DNA of 64,000 bases, taken from positions 6,431,829-6,495,828 of the forward strand of contig NC_064537.1 in the NCBI RefSeq assembly GCF_023856365.1. The letters are read 5' to 3'. Of this stretch, positions 13,314 through 24,017 are shown piece after piece. The stretch is from Brienomyrus brachyistius. Lineage: Eukaryota > Chordata > Actinopteri > Osteoglossiformes > Mormyridae. The position numbers were made by a program, and so were the translations under genes. The notes under the pieces are model-generated. The model was given only the letters and a program-made list of their open reading frames with translations. It searched no databases and had not been told where the DNA came from. Within the stretch, counting starts at the first letter, position 1. Each line of letters starts with the position of its first letter.

Positions 13314-13874
13314 GGGGCCATACTTTATTACGTACGCACGAAAGGGGAAGGGGTCTAAAAATTTGACCGAATTTTGCGTGCGTATGCTGGGGGGGGGGTG
13401 AACCAATTTGAGAAATTTCAAATTTAAGCGTTTCGTTCACGATACCTGACCTGCTGGATTGCATTCCATACGTGCATATAACTCAAAATGCAACATGAGT
13501 TTTTTAAGACGATCGGACTGTTTAAACAATATCTCATAAATTATCTAAAAAATATATAGGTTGGCAATGCACCACGGACCTCCGAAATATCTGGTTTAGA
13601 AGGTGCTATAACATTATGGAAATGGCGACCCATTTCGTTTTATTTGAAAGTGATTTTATTACGGTAAATCTTATGACATCCCATCTCATTTGTTATCCCT
13701 AAAGTTAACAGGAACGTTTGTAGTTCCAAAAAGCAGTGCATAAGTCGACTGACGATCGCCCGTGCGTACGTACGCGGGGGGGGGGGGGGTCAACTACCCA
13801 GCGCACGTGTGCTTACGGGGGATGGGGGTTACAAAAATCGGTAAAATGTGTGTACGTACTAAAAGTATGGCCCC
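13314..13874. mobile_element. nested 561-bp MITE-like element
   Basis: Begins GGGGCCATAC and ends GTATGGCCCC, a perfect 10-bp terminal inverted repeat that extends imperfectly through TACGTACGCAC/GTGTACGTA. It interrupts the right arm of the surrounding inverted repeat: joining the flanks restores the pairing seen in the left arm, with AA duplicated at the junction. It contains G-runs near 13389 and 13777 and no transposase, so it is non-autonomous. Its family is undetermined. Confidence 0.75.
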
Positions 13875-14070
13875 AACCCTTATCACCCAAACCATATGCC
13901 CCCCTATCGGCAACACGTGTAATAGACTTTTGGAATATTCCTGACACCTACTCACATTCAAATGAAAACACCTGTCTCTTATTCGTTTTTAATGCTTTAT
14001 TTACAAGAATTTACATATTTAAATAGTACTGATAGTCAAAGTTCTATGTTCTCATCCACTATTGGCGTAT

Positions 14071-15561
14071 TCATCTTGCATCATCTCCTCCATTGCCTTG
14101 CCTTGTACTCCTCCATTGCCTTGCCTTGTACTCCTCCATTGCCTTATACTCCTCCTCAATTGCCTTATTCTCCTCCTCCCTTGCCTTGTACTCCTTCACC
14201 ATTGCCTTGTATGCCTCCTCCATTGCCTTGTTCTCCTCCTCCATTGCCTTTCTCTCCTCCTCCTCCCTTGCCTTGTACTCCTTCACCATTGCCTTGTACG
14301 CCTCCTCCATTGCCTTGTTCTCCTCCTCCATTGCCTTTCTCTCCTCCTCCTCCCTTGCCTTGTACTCCTTCACCATTGCCTTGTTCTCCTCCTCCATTGC
14401 CTTGCTCTCCTCCTCCTCCCTTGCCTTGTACTCCTTCACCATTGCCTTGCACTCCTCCATTGCCTTGCTGTCCTCCTCCTCCCTTGCCTTGTACTCCTTC
14501 ACTATTGCCTTATACTCCTTCACCATTGCCTTGTACTCTTTCACTGTTGCCTTGTACTCCTTCTCCATTGCCTTGCACTCCTCCTCCATTGCCTTGCACT
14601 CCTCCTCCATTGCCTTGCACTCCTCCATTGCCTTGCACTCCTCCTCCTCCCTTGCTTTGTACTCCTTAACCATTGCCTTGTTCTCCTCCTCCACCACCAC
14701 TGCTTGGCTGTCCACCACCTCTGCCTGGCTCTCCTCCTCTACCACCACTGCCTGGCTCTCCTCCTCCTCCTTCACCACTGCCGGGCTCTCATCCTCCTCC
14801 CTTGCCTTGTACTCCTCCTCCATTGCCTTGTACTCCTCCTCCATTGCCTTTCTCTCCTCCTCCTCCCTTGCCTTGTACTCCTTCACCATTGCCTTGTACT
14901 CTTCCTCCATTGCCTTGTTCTCCTCCTCCATTGCCTTGTTCTCCTCCTCCATTGCCTTGCTCTCCTCCTCCATTGCCTTGCACTTTTCCACCAATCCCTT
15001 GCACTCCTCCTCTATTGCCTTGTACTCCTCCTCCATTGCCTTGCACTCCTCCTTTATTGCCTTGCACTCCTCCACCAATCCCTTGCACTCCTCCTCCATT
15101 GCCTTGTACTCCTCCTTCATTGCCTTGCACTCCTCCACCAATCCCTTGCACTCCTTCTCCATTGCCTTGCACTCCTCCACCTTTGCATTGCACTCCACCA
15201 CCACTGCCTGGCTCTCCTCCTCCTCCACCTCTGACTGGCTCTCCTCCTCCACCACCCTTGCCTGGCTCTCCTCCTCCACCACCCTTGCCTGGCTCTCCTC
15301 TTTCACCACCCTTGCCTGGCTCTCCTCTTCCACCACCCTTGCCTGGCTCTCCTCCTCCACCACCACTGCCTGGCTCTCCTCCTCCACCACCATTGCCTGG
15401 CTCTCCACCACCATTGCCTTTTTTCCTTTCCCTTTTTTTGAAAAAAACTTCTTTATCCAGGATATCTTTTTTTTCCCTCCATTTTTCTTCCTTTCTTTAG
15501 CTTCCCCAGCGTCATTTGGTACCACTTGCGGCCTAAAGCAGTTCAGAGTAAAGCACTTCAT
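14071..15561 (-). CDS. candidate heptad-repeat coiled-coil protein (496 aa)
   Basis: A single uninterrupted minus-strand ORF starts at ATG 15559-15561 in good context (AAAATG). Residues 1 to about 50 are non-repetitive and lysine-rich, including a KKISWIKKFFSKKGKGKK stretch. Next come repeats of the type VVEEESQAR, then a long array of seven-residue units EEEYKAM / EEECKGL / VEECKAM. Tyr or Cys at unit position 4 and Met or Leu at position 7 give the 3-4 hydrophobic spacing of a coiled coil. The DNA is a 21-bp/27-bp minisatellite with C/T-rich plus strand, so the long plus-strand ORFs here are shadows. Similar repetitive proteins are often labelled golgin- or trichohyalin-like automatically; no orthology is claimed. 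The unique basic N-terminus and the intact frame argue for coding, while the repeat origin and absence of visible introns argue for caution. Confidence 0.45.
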   Translation of the reverse strand: MKCFTLNCFRPQVVPNDAGEAKERKKNGGKKKISWIKKFFSKKGKGKKAMVVESQAMVVEEESQAVVVEEESQARVVEEESQARVVKEESQARVVEEESQARVVEEESQSEVEEEESQAVVVECNAKVEECKAMEKECKGLVEECKAMKEEYKAMEEECKGLVEECKAIKEECKAMEEEYKAIEEECKGLVEKCKAMEEESKAMEEENKAMEEENKAMEEEYKAMVKEYKAREEEERKAMEEEYKAMEEEYKAREEDESPAVVKEEEESQAVVVEEESQAEVVDSQAVVVEEENKAMVKEYKAREEEECKAMEECKAMEEECKAMEEECKAMEKEYKATVKEYKAMVKEYKAIVKEYKAREEEDSKAMEECKAMVKEYKAREEEESKAMEEENKAMVKEYKAREEEERKAMEEENKAMEEAYKAMVKEYKAREEEERKAMEEENKAMEEAYKAMVKEYKAREEENKAIEEEYKAMEEYKARQWRSTRQGNGGDDAR

Positions 15562-16195
15562 TTTGAGATGTGTCTCGCTCGATGTCTGATTTGTTTTGAA
15601 GTGGTATTAGTGCCTACAGCTCAGTTTATACCTTCAGAATGATGACATCAGAGTTGTCACGGTAACATTCTGTTCTAGAATTCTATTTGAAAAACAACTA
15701 TAGGTGCCATATTTGGTCAGTGGTTCATTTTTTTTAATTCTTTGCATTTGTAATATGCTTTATTCAGCTCATATTCTACAGCATATATTGTATGAAATTC
15801 CATATTTATCTTAATTAGGTTACGCGCAGATAATATTCTGTACTTGCAAACAATGCAGAAACCTACCAAACATTGCCGGGCCGTTCCTGTGCTCACAGAG
15901 CGTAGTGAGCTTTACTTTACTCAGGAAGAGGACAGGCTCACATTTTCTGACCGTGGCCATGCCTTGTGAAAGGTGCTGAACTTAGTGATGAGACAGTTAA
16001 TACCGAGATTCTGGAGATCGCCTCCTCAAAGTGAGGCCCAGCGACTTCAAGCTGGGAATCAGGGCTTGCTAAGTTTATGCAATATCACGTGACCGATGAC
16101 TTCCGATTCATCCTGAGGTGTAAGAGGCTTCGAATCCTGTTGGCTCTTCAAAACTTTTATATGAGTGAGATGATTCTGATTAGCAATGGTAGTGG
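15562..16195. other. spacer, nothing recognised
   Basis: Would hold the promoter of the coiled-coil ORF if that gene is real. No clear TATA box was identified and nothing else was recognised. Confidence 0.35.
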
Positions 16196-16299
16196 AGGCC
16201 AGTTTAACCAAGGAACCAGCCGTCAGGTGATGGGTCACAGCAAGGAGGGGTATGAAGTTGGGTATCAGTGTTTGGGTACATTTAATGGAGGTGAGATAA
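16196..16299 (+). repeat. dispersed repeat, copy 2 of 2
   Basis: Near-identical to 8602-8700 (about 100 bp), in the same orientation and with unrelated flanks. Confidence 0.75.
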
Positions 16300-17564
16300 A
16301 ACATTTGGTAAGGTTTAGCAGCGTCTGTAATGTCCCTGCATTGTAGACAGAGCTTTCTGGATAGATTCTGGACACACACACCCCTGTATTGGACAAATGA
16401 ATTCAGAAAATGGATGGATTGCAGTGTTTTTCATGTTTTCATGAGTGGAAGTGAACTTTTACAGAACTGAGTATTTGAGTAAAATTCATTTTTGATTAAT
16501 CTCATTGCCTGTATTTTTGCCCCTTATTTTGAGTTGTTTTAAATGCTGCACTGTTCAGTTGCAAATGGTAGGTCCCTCTGAATCCCATCTTTGCTTTTCT
16601 CCACCTCATGTTATTCACAGGTATCTGACTCTTGAATCTGGCTGAAATGATCCCAGTCGATTTTCCAATCTCCGCCTTTTCTATTTGGCAGACTGCACAG
16701 CCTGGATCCAAACTGCCTTCCTTCCCAGTTGGACTAACAGTTGGCTCCACCTGACACTCTATACCATTTAAACCCCAGCTGATCACAGAGCTTATTGCAG
16801 GATGTGTGTTTATTCCTCTCCATGTGTTGTGAGGCTGCCTTGCCTAACCCCTATAGTAAGGAGAAGGTCATAAACTTGTGGTCTTATGTTTTATTAATTC
16901 TGAAATGGGTAAGAAATGAGCAGCAGGATGATATAGAGCTAAAAGGTGCGATTTTTCTAGCACTACGATGTAATCCAAGGAGAAAGGCAGCACTGCCTTG
17001 CTGAATGTGATTTCTGTGGCAAAAAGATGGTGATATTGCTGGCAAGCGGTCTTTTTATGAAACTCAAATGTAACTCTGTCAAAGTACAATTTTACCAGGG
17101 TCCCTGAATTCGCTTGAGACGCTCTGTTAAAATAACCCCCCAGAAGACAGAATGAAGCTGTAATTCATACAGGTGGCAAAACTAAAATGTCTCTTGGTAA
17201 TTTCATCAGGGCAGTGATGGAATTACAAATGTGCATGTTTTCGGCGAGTAATGGATGAGGTGATATGAAACATGCAGTTGTCTGTAATCGCTGCAGCTTC
17301 GGGGAAAAGACTAGCATCCCTTTAAAATTCATTACATTAGGATGGCAGGCAGAGGTCACTGCAGTTTGGACGTGCCAGGAACAGAGGAATAAAGCCAAGT
17401 AGAATGTATGGAACTTGCAGTCTGTAATATGTCACAGAGTAAGGCATAACTAAACGCACTGCTGAGCGTAGAGGATTACAGTAGTATAATGCTAATCCCT
17501 ACTATATACACGTCATATACGATACACATTTTATATACATTTTATTATGTATACATATTTTATA
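16300..17564. other. intergenic DNA, nothing recognised
   Basis: Short ORFs only; no gene or element boundary recognised. Confidence 0.4.
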
Positions 17565-18868
17565 TACAGCTCTGGAAACAAGAGACCGCATGTTAGAAAG
17601 GCTCTTGTAGCTTTAAGGAACACCGGTAAGTACTAAGGACTGTGGGCGCATGCGTGACGAGAGCGCGCGGGAGAGCCTGCAGGAATAGGCAGCACGTCGG
17701 CGAGCTGCAGTTTATGTGTAGTTAGTTTAGTTGTTCCTGGCAGTAAATAGAGTCACTGACTAATGTAAGTACTAAGTTTATTGATTATGAGTGATAAGTG
17801 ACGCTGTACTAATTTAGTTTACTTAATTGCGCGGCTAGGTTAACGTGACCTAGCTTGCGTACTGTTATAATTATCGCTGACGAGTGTTCCGTTGTATACC
17901 TCGGAAAAATGTTTGCGTTTATTTCCAGCCCAATCATTCCCTCTAATACGAATTGCTGCTAATGTAATGTATTGTTGTGGGTATAGCCCAACTGTTAAGG
18001 CGATATGGTAAAATTATGCATTATGTTAGTGTATTATGGTAATAACCATTGTAAGCACAGTGGTAATTTGTTTTTCCTGTTTATTTGTTATAGAACCATA
18101 CATAAATACAAACTTACTTACCAACCCACTTCGTCTGAGTGTGCATCCAACTGACCTCAAGTAAGATAAGCCAGAGTACAACTAATTGCTCCCCCCTCCT
18201 GATTGAGAACATGTATCTGGTGAAATACTGTTAGCAGCACCCCCCCTCCCCCCCGAATCTTGTCTATCCTGAATCGTGACTGATATCCCACAGCGAGTAC
18301 TACCCTCCTGCAGCAACCCCTTACAGTTTCCCAGGGGAGTGTGGCCCCCCTTTCCCTCACCGCATCAAATTTTTCAGTTTCACTCATTTCTCAGTTTATG
18401 GATTATGGGTATGAGCCTGTGTAAAATACACATTTTTTTGCAAACTCCAGCCTGGCTCTTCCCTGCTTCTCATTGATGAAGGGCTTCTTCCTTGCTTAAT
18501 GGGTCTTCACCGCTGCTTCTAGGAGCCTGTCCTACCAGTACACTTCACACTTAATGTTTTCTATTCCTTTTGAAGGTCACTTGAGGTCATCCTCCGATTT
18601 GTTAGACACTGACGGATAAGTTGATGGTCATCTGTGGCATTAGAAGGTTACTTCTGCCCACTACCTGGCTGGTTTTTGATTTTTCCCAGTGTCTCCTGCT
18701 TCTTCACCCTGTTCTTGTGTACTGCGGTCTTAGAAACTCATGAGCATGGAAGCAGCCTGCCTCACAGTGTAGCCTTCTGCCAGCAGAACCAGGATTAAAC
18801 CAGAATTTAACAATGCAGATTTTAAAAAAGTATATAGAGTGGTCTCTTAATGTTTTACAGAGCTGTGT
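17565..18868. mobile_element. Tc1-like non-autonomous DNA element
   Basis: The left end has ACAGCTCTGGAAACAAGAGACC. The right end has GTGGTCTCTTAATGTTTTACAGAGCTG, which is its approximate inverse. This terminal motif is widespread in fish Tc1/mariner-related elements. The inner segment 18450-18800 is conserved-looking but no transposase is open. The block at about 17600-18400 looks unrelated and may be a secondary insertion. Confidence 0.55.
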
Positions 18869-19053
18869 ATTGTTTATATGTATTTATTTTATGTTATAGC
18901 TGCATGTTTGAACCTGAGACCAGTTTTGAAATGGAGTCTGTTTCAGAATACTACATTCACACCCCCAAAACCTTCATATCCCAAATACTGCATCATGAAA
19001 GGTGAAAATTGGTAGGTTTATGCTGGTAAAATAATGAAGATAGATTCTGCTGC

Positions 19054-19415
19054 GGGGGCGGCATGGTGGTGCAGTGGTTAGCACTGTTGCTTCACACCTC
19101 TGGGACCCGGGTTCAAGTCTCCGCCTGGGGCACACGTGTGTGGAGTTTGCATGTTCTCCCCATGTCGTCGTGGGGTTTCCTCTGGGTACTCCGGTTTCCC
19201 CCCACAGTCCAAAAACATGCTGAGGCTAATTGGAGTCGCTAAATTGCCCATGGGTGTGTTTGTGTGAGTGAATGGTGTGTGAGTGTGCCCTGTGATGGGC
19301 TGGCCCCCCATCCTGGGTTGTTCCCTGCCTCGTGCCCATTGCTTCCGGGATAGGCTCCGGACCCCCCGCGACCCAATAGGATAAGCGGTTTGGAAAATGG
19401 ATGGATGGTTGGATG
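19054..19415 (+). mobile_element. full-length tRNA-derived SINE
   Basis: Most complete copy of the main SINE family in the window. The tRNA-like head contains GTGGTGCAGTGGTTAGCAC and GGGTTCAAGTCTCC, the body GTTTGCATGTTCTCCCCATG, and the 3' end ATAAGCGGTTTGGAAAATGG followed by GGATG repeats. It is flanked by an 11-bp target-site duplication GATTCTGCTGC at 19043-19053 and 19416-19426, which fixes both ends. Confidence 0.95.
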
Positions 19416-19578
19416 GATTCTGCTGCTTTTAAATCATTCACAAGGTTGTTTATTGAAATGGTTTATTGAAAGGCATCTAACAATTTGAAACAATCTACAG
19501 CCCAAGGAAGGCAGACAACTGCCTCTATCTGATTACATTGTCGGTAAGATCAGTTTCCTGGGGAACTCGGTGACTGGA

Positions 19579-19681
19579 GATTGCAGGAGGAGGTGCGTCC
19601 AAGCAACTAGACAAGGCAGGACCGATCAGATGTCTTGATCCTGCCTCCACTAGTTGCTTGGACCCACCCCCTCTACAATCT
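19579..19681. repeat. near-perfect palindrome (hairpin), about 50-bp arms
   Basis: The left arm 19579-19629 and right arm 19634-19680 are reverse complements with few mismatches. The core CCAAGCAACTAG pairs with CTAGTTGCTTGG, and GATTGCAGGAGG pairs with CCCTCTACAATC, around a loop of a few bases. Probably a compact foldback element or MITE remnant. Confidence 0.8.
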
Positions 19682-19689
19682 GATTGGTA

Positions 19690-20890
19690 ATCTCTCTGAA
19701 CCAATCACGTTTTGTTCTGCCCTCAGAGCATTTTTGTGTAAAATATAAGCATACCATGAGTATACTTTGCTTTTTTATTCCTTATTTGTTGTGTTTAGTT
19801 TTTTTTTTATTTTATATGGTTTGTGAGTCTAGACTGTGACAACACCTTCCATGTATGCAAGTATTGTACAGGACTTCTGCTGATTGTACTTTGTACATTT
19901 TCACAGCTGTGCAAATATTGGTTTGATTGGCCTGTTGGCGCACAAGTGTGCATGCTGTTGAGGTATATTTTACAGGACAGTTAAAGCATTTCTTTTGTAC
20001 CCAGTTGTTAATTCTTCATTGTGCATCTGCAGTTTTGTAAATAAGTGTCAGTGTTTGACAATTTTGCTTGTGCAATCAAAAACTACTGAGAAAGTCTTCT
20101 GAGAAAAACTTACTTTGGACTATTGTCTATATGGCTTAAAAGTACAAGGTCATGCATCTATCTCATCAGTGCGATTTAGCAAAGGCACAGTGCGGGAAGT
20201 GTAACTCATTGCTGTCAGTGCTTTGAGCAGAAATTTATCAGGCTGGTTGAGGAATACAGCATTTTAATGTCCTTCACTGTTAACTTAAAGAGGTCCCATG
20301 CCATTTTGTTTTTCAGACACTATGTGAACTATAGACAAGGTCTCACTTAGATGCAGTTCTCCTTGGTGTAGCTGGGTTTGATTTGTGGCTGGTGTGTAGC
20401 TGGCCTCTGAGATGTCGCTCATGACCCTGTTCAGCGCAGGAAACATCCATCAGTGAGCAGGAAGGTGTTCCTTAGGTTTTGCAGACTTTACACAAGAGTT
20501 TATCTCCCAAAATCAGTCTAATAAAATTATAGCATGTTTTTTTACTTACAGGGATTCAGGCTCAGCGTAAACTTTTCAGCTATTCAGTTAAACACCAATG
20601 GATAGATAAAAAAAACATAGCAATTATAACATCAAATTTCGTTTCTAAATTATACTGAATAATGAACCAACATCATGAAAACCATTAATCATAAGAAATC
20701 AGGAACAAATCAAACAACTAGCGTTTGAAAACAGCACGTAAAAATACGTGTAAAAAAATGGTTCTCTGCTGGCCAGAGAAACATTCTATTAAAAATGCAT
20801 ACAAATCTATTTTTGCAGGTAGAATGTGTGTTTGTGTACATTGTTACACAATGTTGTTAAAGCTAAGAATCAAAATAGTGTGTAAATATC
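19690..20890. other. spacer before the IGHV cluster
   Basis: AT-rich unique-looking sequence with no supported gene. The V-associated duplicated DNA starts at about 20891. Confidence 0.4.
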
Positions 20891-21860
20891 CAGTCTGACA
20901 TCACTAGTGATGCCCACAGCAGCTCTACTCCTGTGTCCCGTTTAGCCGCCTCAGCTTGTTGCCTCACAGTCGGCGGCTCCAGGCCTCTCAGCACTGAGCA
21001 CTCAGAGGCTCCCCTGCTGATGAGCAAAGGGCTGGCAGGCAGAAGACCTGCCATGTGGGTGTGTGCAGGTTGGCTGTGACCTTCTGCCTCTGTTTGTGCA
21101 CCTTGTCGATAAACTCTTAGGTCACTCAGGGTACAAGGCTGGGGGCACCATGGACAGGATGCCAGTCGATCAAAATAAATAAACATAAATAAATGCTAAA
21201 AGTACAATGAATATAGGTGGATATGAGCAGCTGTACAGCCATGAAGTCCATCAGAACGTGTCTCCATATGATCTCCATCTGAGGCCCCACACTGACTTTG
21301 ACCAGCTGTGTTTGTGCTTTTCTTGCTCACAACCAAATTCCCCAGAGATTCAATATTTCAGTAGGATGTATGAAAGCAACTGTGATGTCATCAGCTACAG
21401 AGTAACTGAGGGCTCTCTTCTGTCAGAATGCTTACAGTAACACAGCTGTAGTGGTAATGATGAGATTCCTCCCATTGTTCAGCTTAATCTTAAGTATTAA
21501 GAATTGTTTGTTCATAAGTAAATAAACTTTATGTTTTTTTCTATCCCACGCCCATGGGCTTTATCATATTGACTTTTTAAATGTATCAATGATATATAGT
21601 CTTGTACAATGTTTATTTCTCTTTTACTGGGTAAAATATTGAAGTGTCCTTATGGTAAAACTTCCTTTTACTATATGTAGCCGGTTTAGTGTATAAATCT
21701 TCCGGAACATCAGCACCTGCACTGTAGTATCACTCCTCCTGTCCTTTAATACTACAAAGGGCATTTCATACTCCACCCCTGTGCAAATGAGTCCCTGTTT
21801 CCTTCCTCCCTCCTCATTTAAACAGCACATTGTTGACTCTCTTTAAACCCTCAGTAGTTC
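20891..21860 (+). repeat. segmental duplication, 5' flank of V1 (copy A)
   Basis: Matches 29991-31080 upstream of V4 nearly base for base (start CCAGTCTGACATCACTAGTG), except that 21384-21690 is replaced by a different segment in the other copy. The part around CCCCAGAGATTCAATATTTC resembles the V8 promoter (CCCCAGAGATTCATTTGCTT at 43569), so it may include a decayed promoter of another family I segment. Confidence 0.85.
21781..21823 (+). promoter_or_regulatory. V1 promoter: octamer-like and TATA-like motifs
   Basis: GTGCAAAT (7 of 8 to the Ig octamer ATGCAAAT) lies 132 bp before the V1 start codon, followed by TTTAAA. The V4 promoter has the same GTGCAAAT at 30996-31003. Confidence 0.6.
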
Positions 21861-21912
21861 CTAAGGAACACGGTGAAGAGCAGCTCACAGCAGATCATCT
21901 TCAGCACCGACC

Positions 21913-22400
21913 ATGATCTCTGTGTCTCTGCTGCTGCTGGCAGCTGCATCCTGTGAGTCTCTGTGTTTCTTCAAAAAGAACAAAGATCAACAGAACAACA
22001 GAAGAGTGAATAAAGAACCAGCAGTGATGTGTGATAATGATATTGTCTGTTTCACACTCATATGTACTTTGCTTTCTTCTTGATTACAGGTGTTCACTGT
22101 AATGTTCAACTCACACAGCCAGGATCTATGACAGTGAGACCAGGAGAGTCTCTGACCATCTCCTGTAAAGTCTCTGGTTATTCACTGACTGACAGCAGCT
22201 ATGCTACACACTGGATCAGACAACCTGCGGGGAAAGAACTGGAATGGGTTAGTTTAATATGGTATAATGGAAACACAGCTTACAAAGACTCACTAAAGAA
22301 TAAATTCACCATCTCCAGAGACACCTCCAGCAGCACAGTGTCCTTACACTGAAGACACAGCAGACTGAAGACACAGCTGTGTACTACTGTGCACGAGAGT
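21913..22400 (+). pseudogene. IGHV: IGHV segment V1 (family I), frameshifted pseudogene
   Basis: Leader exon 21913-21952 (MISVSLLLLAAAS, donor GTGAGT), 137-bp intron, V exon 22090-22400. Framework 1 (SLTISCKVSGYS), framework 2 (WIRQPAGKELEW) and the start of framework 3 (FTISRDTSSSTVSL) are intact. In framework 3 the 13 bp present in V4 are replaced by 12 bp identical to the nearby CTGAAGACACAG, giving a -1 frameshift and an immediate TGA at 22350-22352. The conserved YYC-encoding DNA follows out of frame. The RSS is intact, so it could still rearrange non-productively or donate by conversion. V4 is its intact duplicate. Confidence 0.95.
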
Positions 22401-22439
22401 CACAGTGAGAGAATGTAATGGGAGAGTGATACAAAAACT
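22401..22439 (+). promoter_or_regulatory. V1 recombination signal (23-RSS)
   Basis: Heptamer CACAGTG 22401-22407, 23-bp spacer, nonamer ACAAAAACT 22431-22439. Confidence 0.95.
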
Positions 22440-22534
22440 GATTCATAAGAGATGAGACACGATAATACTAGTAATTGAATTTCTGTCATTTTACCAACAA
22501 ATTTAATTATTTTACATGTTTATAATGTATTACT

Positions 22535-23205
22535 TTATGTCATCTGCCACTTTGTGGTTGAATTTCTCTTCTTCCTAAACACTTCCACTTTGCTATAATA
22601 CCACATACAGCTGACTGTGGAATATCTAGCAGGGAAGAAATTGACAGCCTGACTTATTACAAAGGTGGCATCCTGTGACAGTATCACGCCTGAATTCACT
22701 GAGCTCTTCAGAACATCCCATTCCTTCCCAGAAGTTTGTAAACCTGACTGTATGACTCGGTGCTTGATGTTATACAGCTGTGGCAATGAGCCTGAAGAAA
22801 AGACCTGAATTCAGTGATTAAGACGTCTGACTCAATACGTCCATATAGTGTGTGTCAAATCCTCCATAGCAGCAGATACTATTAATCAGTAATCTGCCCG
22901 ATAATAATGAAAATGATGCTGATGTAAGGCTCTGGTCCCCCCCGCTACCCTGAATTGGACAAGAGGCTACAGAAAGTGGATGGGTGGATGGATGGATTTA
23001 TGTTGATGTATAATATAATTTATCTATAAAAAGACTTACATTTAACTGTGATTTTTTAATGACTGAGGATTCAAAAGTTTTGAGGCTCCCTGACATTGAT
23101 CTATTCATTTCTTTTTAAAGTAATGAGTTTACAGGGTGTGTGAGTCTGAACACTTCTGATGAAGCTACACCCAAGCGGCCAGGACAGGACAACTTAATAA
23201 CTATG
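22535..23205 (+). repeat. V 3'-flank duplication, copy A (direct)
   Basis: Shared with 41050-41728 downstream of V7 in the same orientation. Part of it is present at 31765-32377 downstream of V4 in the opposite orientation. It includes the small ORF shadows seen in all three places, which are not genes. Confidence 0.9.
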
Positions 23206-23210
23206 TTTAT

Positions 23211-23656
23211 TGTGATGGATACTCGGACAGGAAGACACGGATCCAGGAATGCAAGCGATCGCCTGTTTTATTGGCGAGATCAGATCGGTGGTACAGGTAG
23301 GGACAAGCAAAGATCGTGGTCGGTAATGGAGAGCGGGGGTCGAAAGCCAGGAAACCTGTCCTACGAGAAGGCACGGGACAGGACCACACAGGGGAGCGGG
23401 AACGGGACGTGCCGGTCTTGGCAGGGGAGTCAGGTCAGGAGCGGTTCTGGGGAAGGAAAGGGGAGCAGGTAAGGAGAACACACCAGGCAGACAGAACAGG
23501 CGCGGGAAACGGGGAAGACAATAGACAAAGAATCGCTCAGTATGGCACAAAGACATTCGCCTCAGTACTTCGCGTGTGCTGGGGTAAGTTGGTTTCTTTT
23601 GTTAATCAGCTGTAACACAGCAACACCCGGTAGGTCCCGCCTGCGTAGGCGTGTCA
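23211..23656 (-). mobile_element. solo LTR, 446 bp
   Basis: Starts TGTGATGG and ends GTGTCA (TG...CA ends) between 5-bp target-site duplications TTTAT at 23206-23210 and 23657-23661. The empty site is preserved at 41722 in the V7 duplicate (ACTATGTTTATGC). AATAAA reads on the minus strand, and the minus-strand end TGACACGCC resembles the other LTRs in this window. No internal region remains, so it arose by LTR-LTR recombination. Confidence 0.9.
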
Positions 23657-23675
23657 TTTATAGTTTTACAAAATC

Positions 23676-24017
23676 CATCCATTTTCCAAACCGCTAATCC
23701 TATTGGGTCGCGGGGGGTCCGGAGCCTATCCCGGAAGCAATGGGCACGAGGCAGGGAACAACCCAGGACGGGGGGCCAGCCCATCGCAGGGCACACTCAC
23801 ACACCAGTCACTCACACATGCACACCTACGGGCAATTTAGCAACTCCAATTAGCCTCAGCATGTTTTTTTGGACTGTGGGGGGAAACCGGAGTACCCGGA
23901 GGAAACCCCACGACGACATGGGGAGAACATGCAAACTCCGCACACATGTGATCCAGGCGGAGACTCGAACCCGGGTGTGAGGCAACAGTGCTAACTACTG
24001 CACCACCATGCCGCCCC
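23676..24017 (-). mobile_element. tRNA-derived SINE, inverted
   Basis: Reverse-complement copy of the main SINE: CCATCCATTTTCCAAACCGC at the left and the tRNA-like head (GCACCACCATGCCGCC) at the right. A 14-bp duplication AGTTTTACAAAATC at 23662-23675 and 24018-24031 delimits it. It inserted directly beside the solo LTR. Confidence 0.95.

Larger units (their letters stand above)
11133..13913. mobile_element. 2.8-kb element with long inverted terminal arms
   Basis: The left arm (11133-11366) and right arm (13136-13313 continued at 13875-13913) are reverse complements for more than 200 bp with a few mismatches. Both contain GTCCAGCGGGG/CCCCGCTGGAC, GTAATTAAAAATA-type and TTGCCGATAGGGGGC/GCCCCCCTATCGGCAA segments. 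The right arm is split by a second element (13314-13874). The interior has no transposase. It has a TATA motif (TTATAAAAGG, about 11466) and AATAAA (about 12267), spaced like LTR signals, but no LTR ends were found. Probably a non-autonomous DNA element or foldback element. Confidence 0.7.

Noticed and set aside
14062..15589. Plus-strand ORFs of 235-498 codons (Pro/Leu/Ser-rich)
   Set aside because: Opposite-strand shadows of the purine-rich coiled-coil repeat; they begin and end within low-complexity DNA.
22535..22786. Recurring 83-codon ORF near V1, V7 and (inverted) V4
   Set aside because: Recurs only because the flank is duplicated; it has no domain, start context or splice support.
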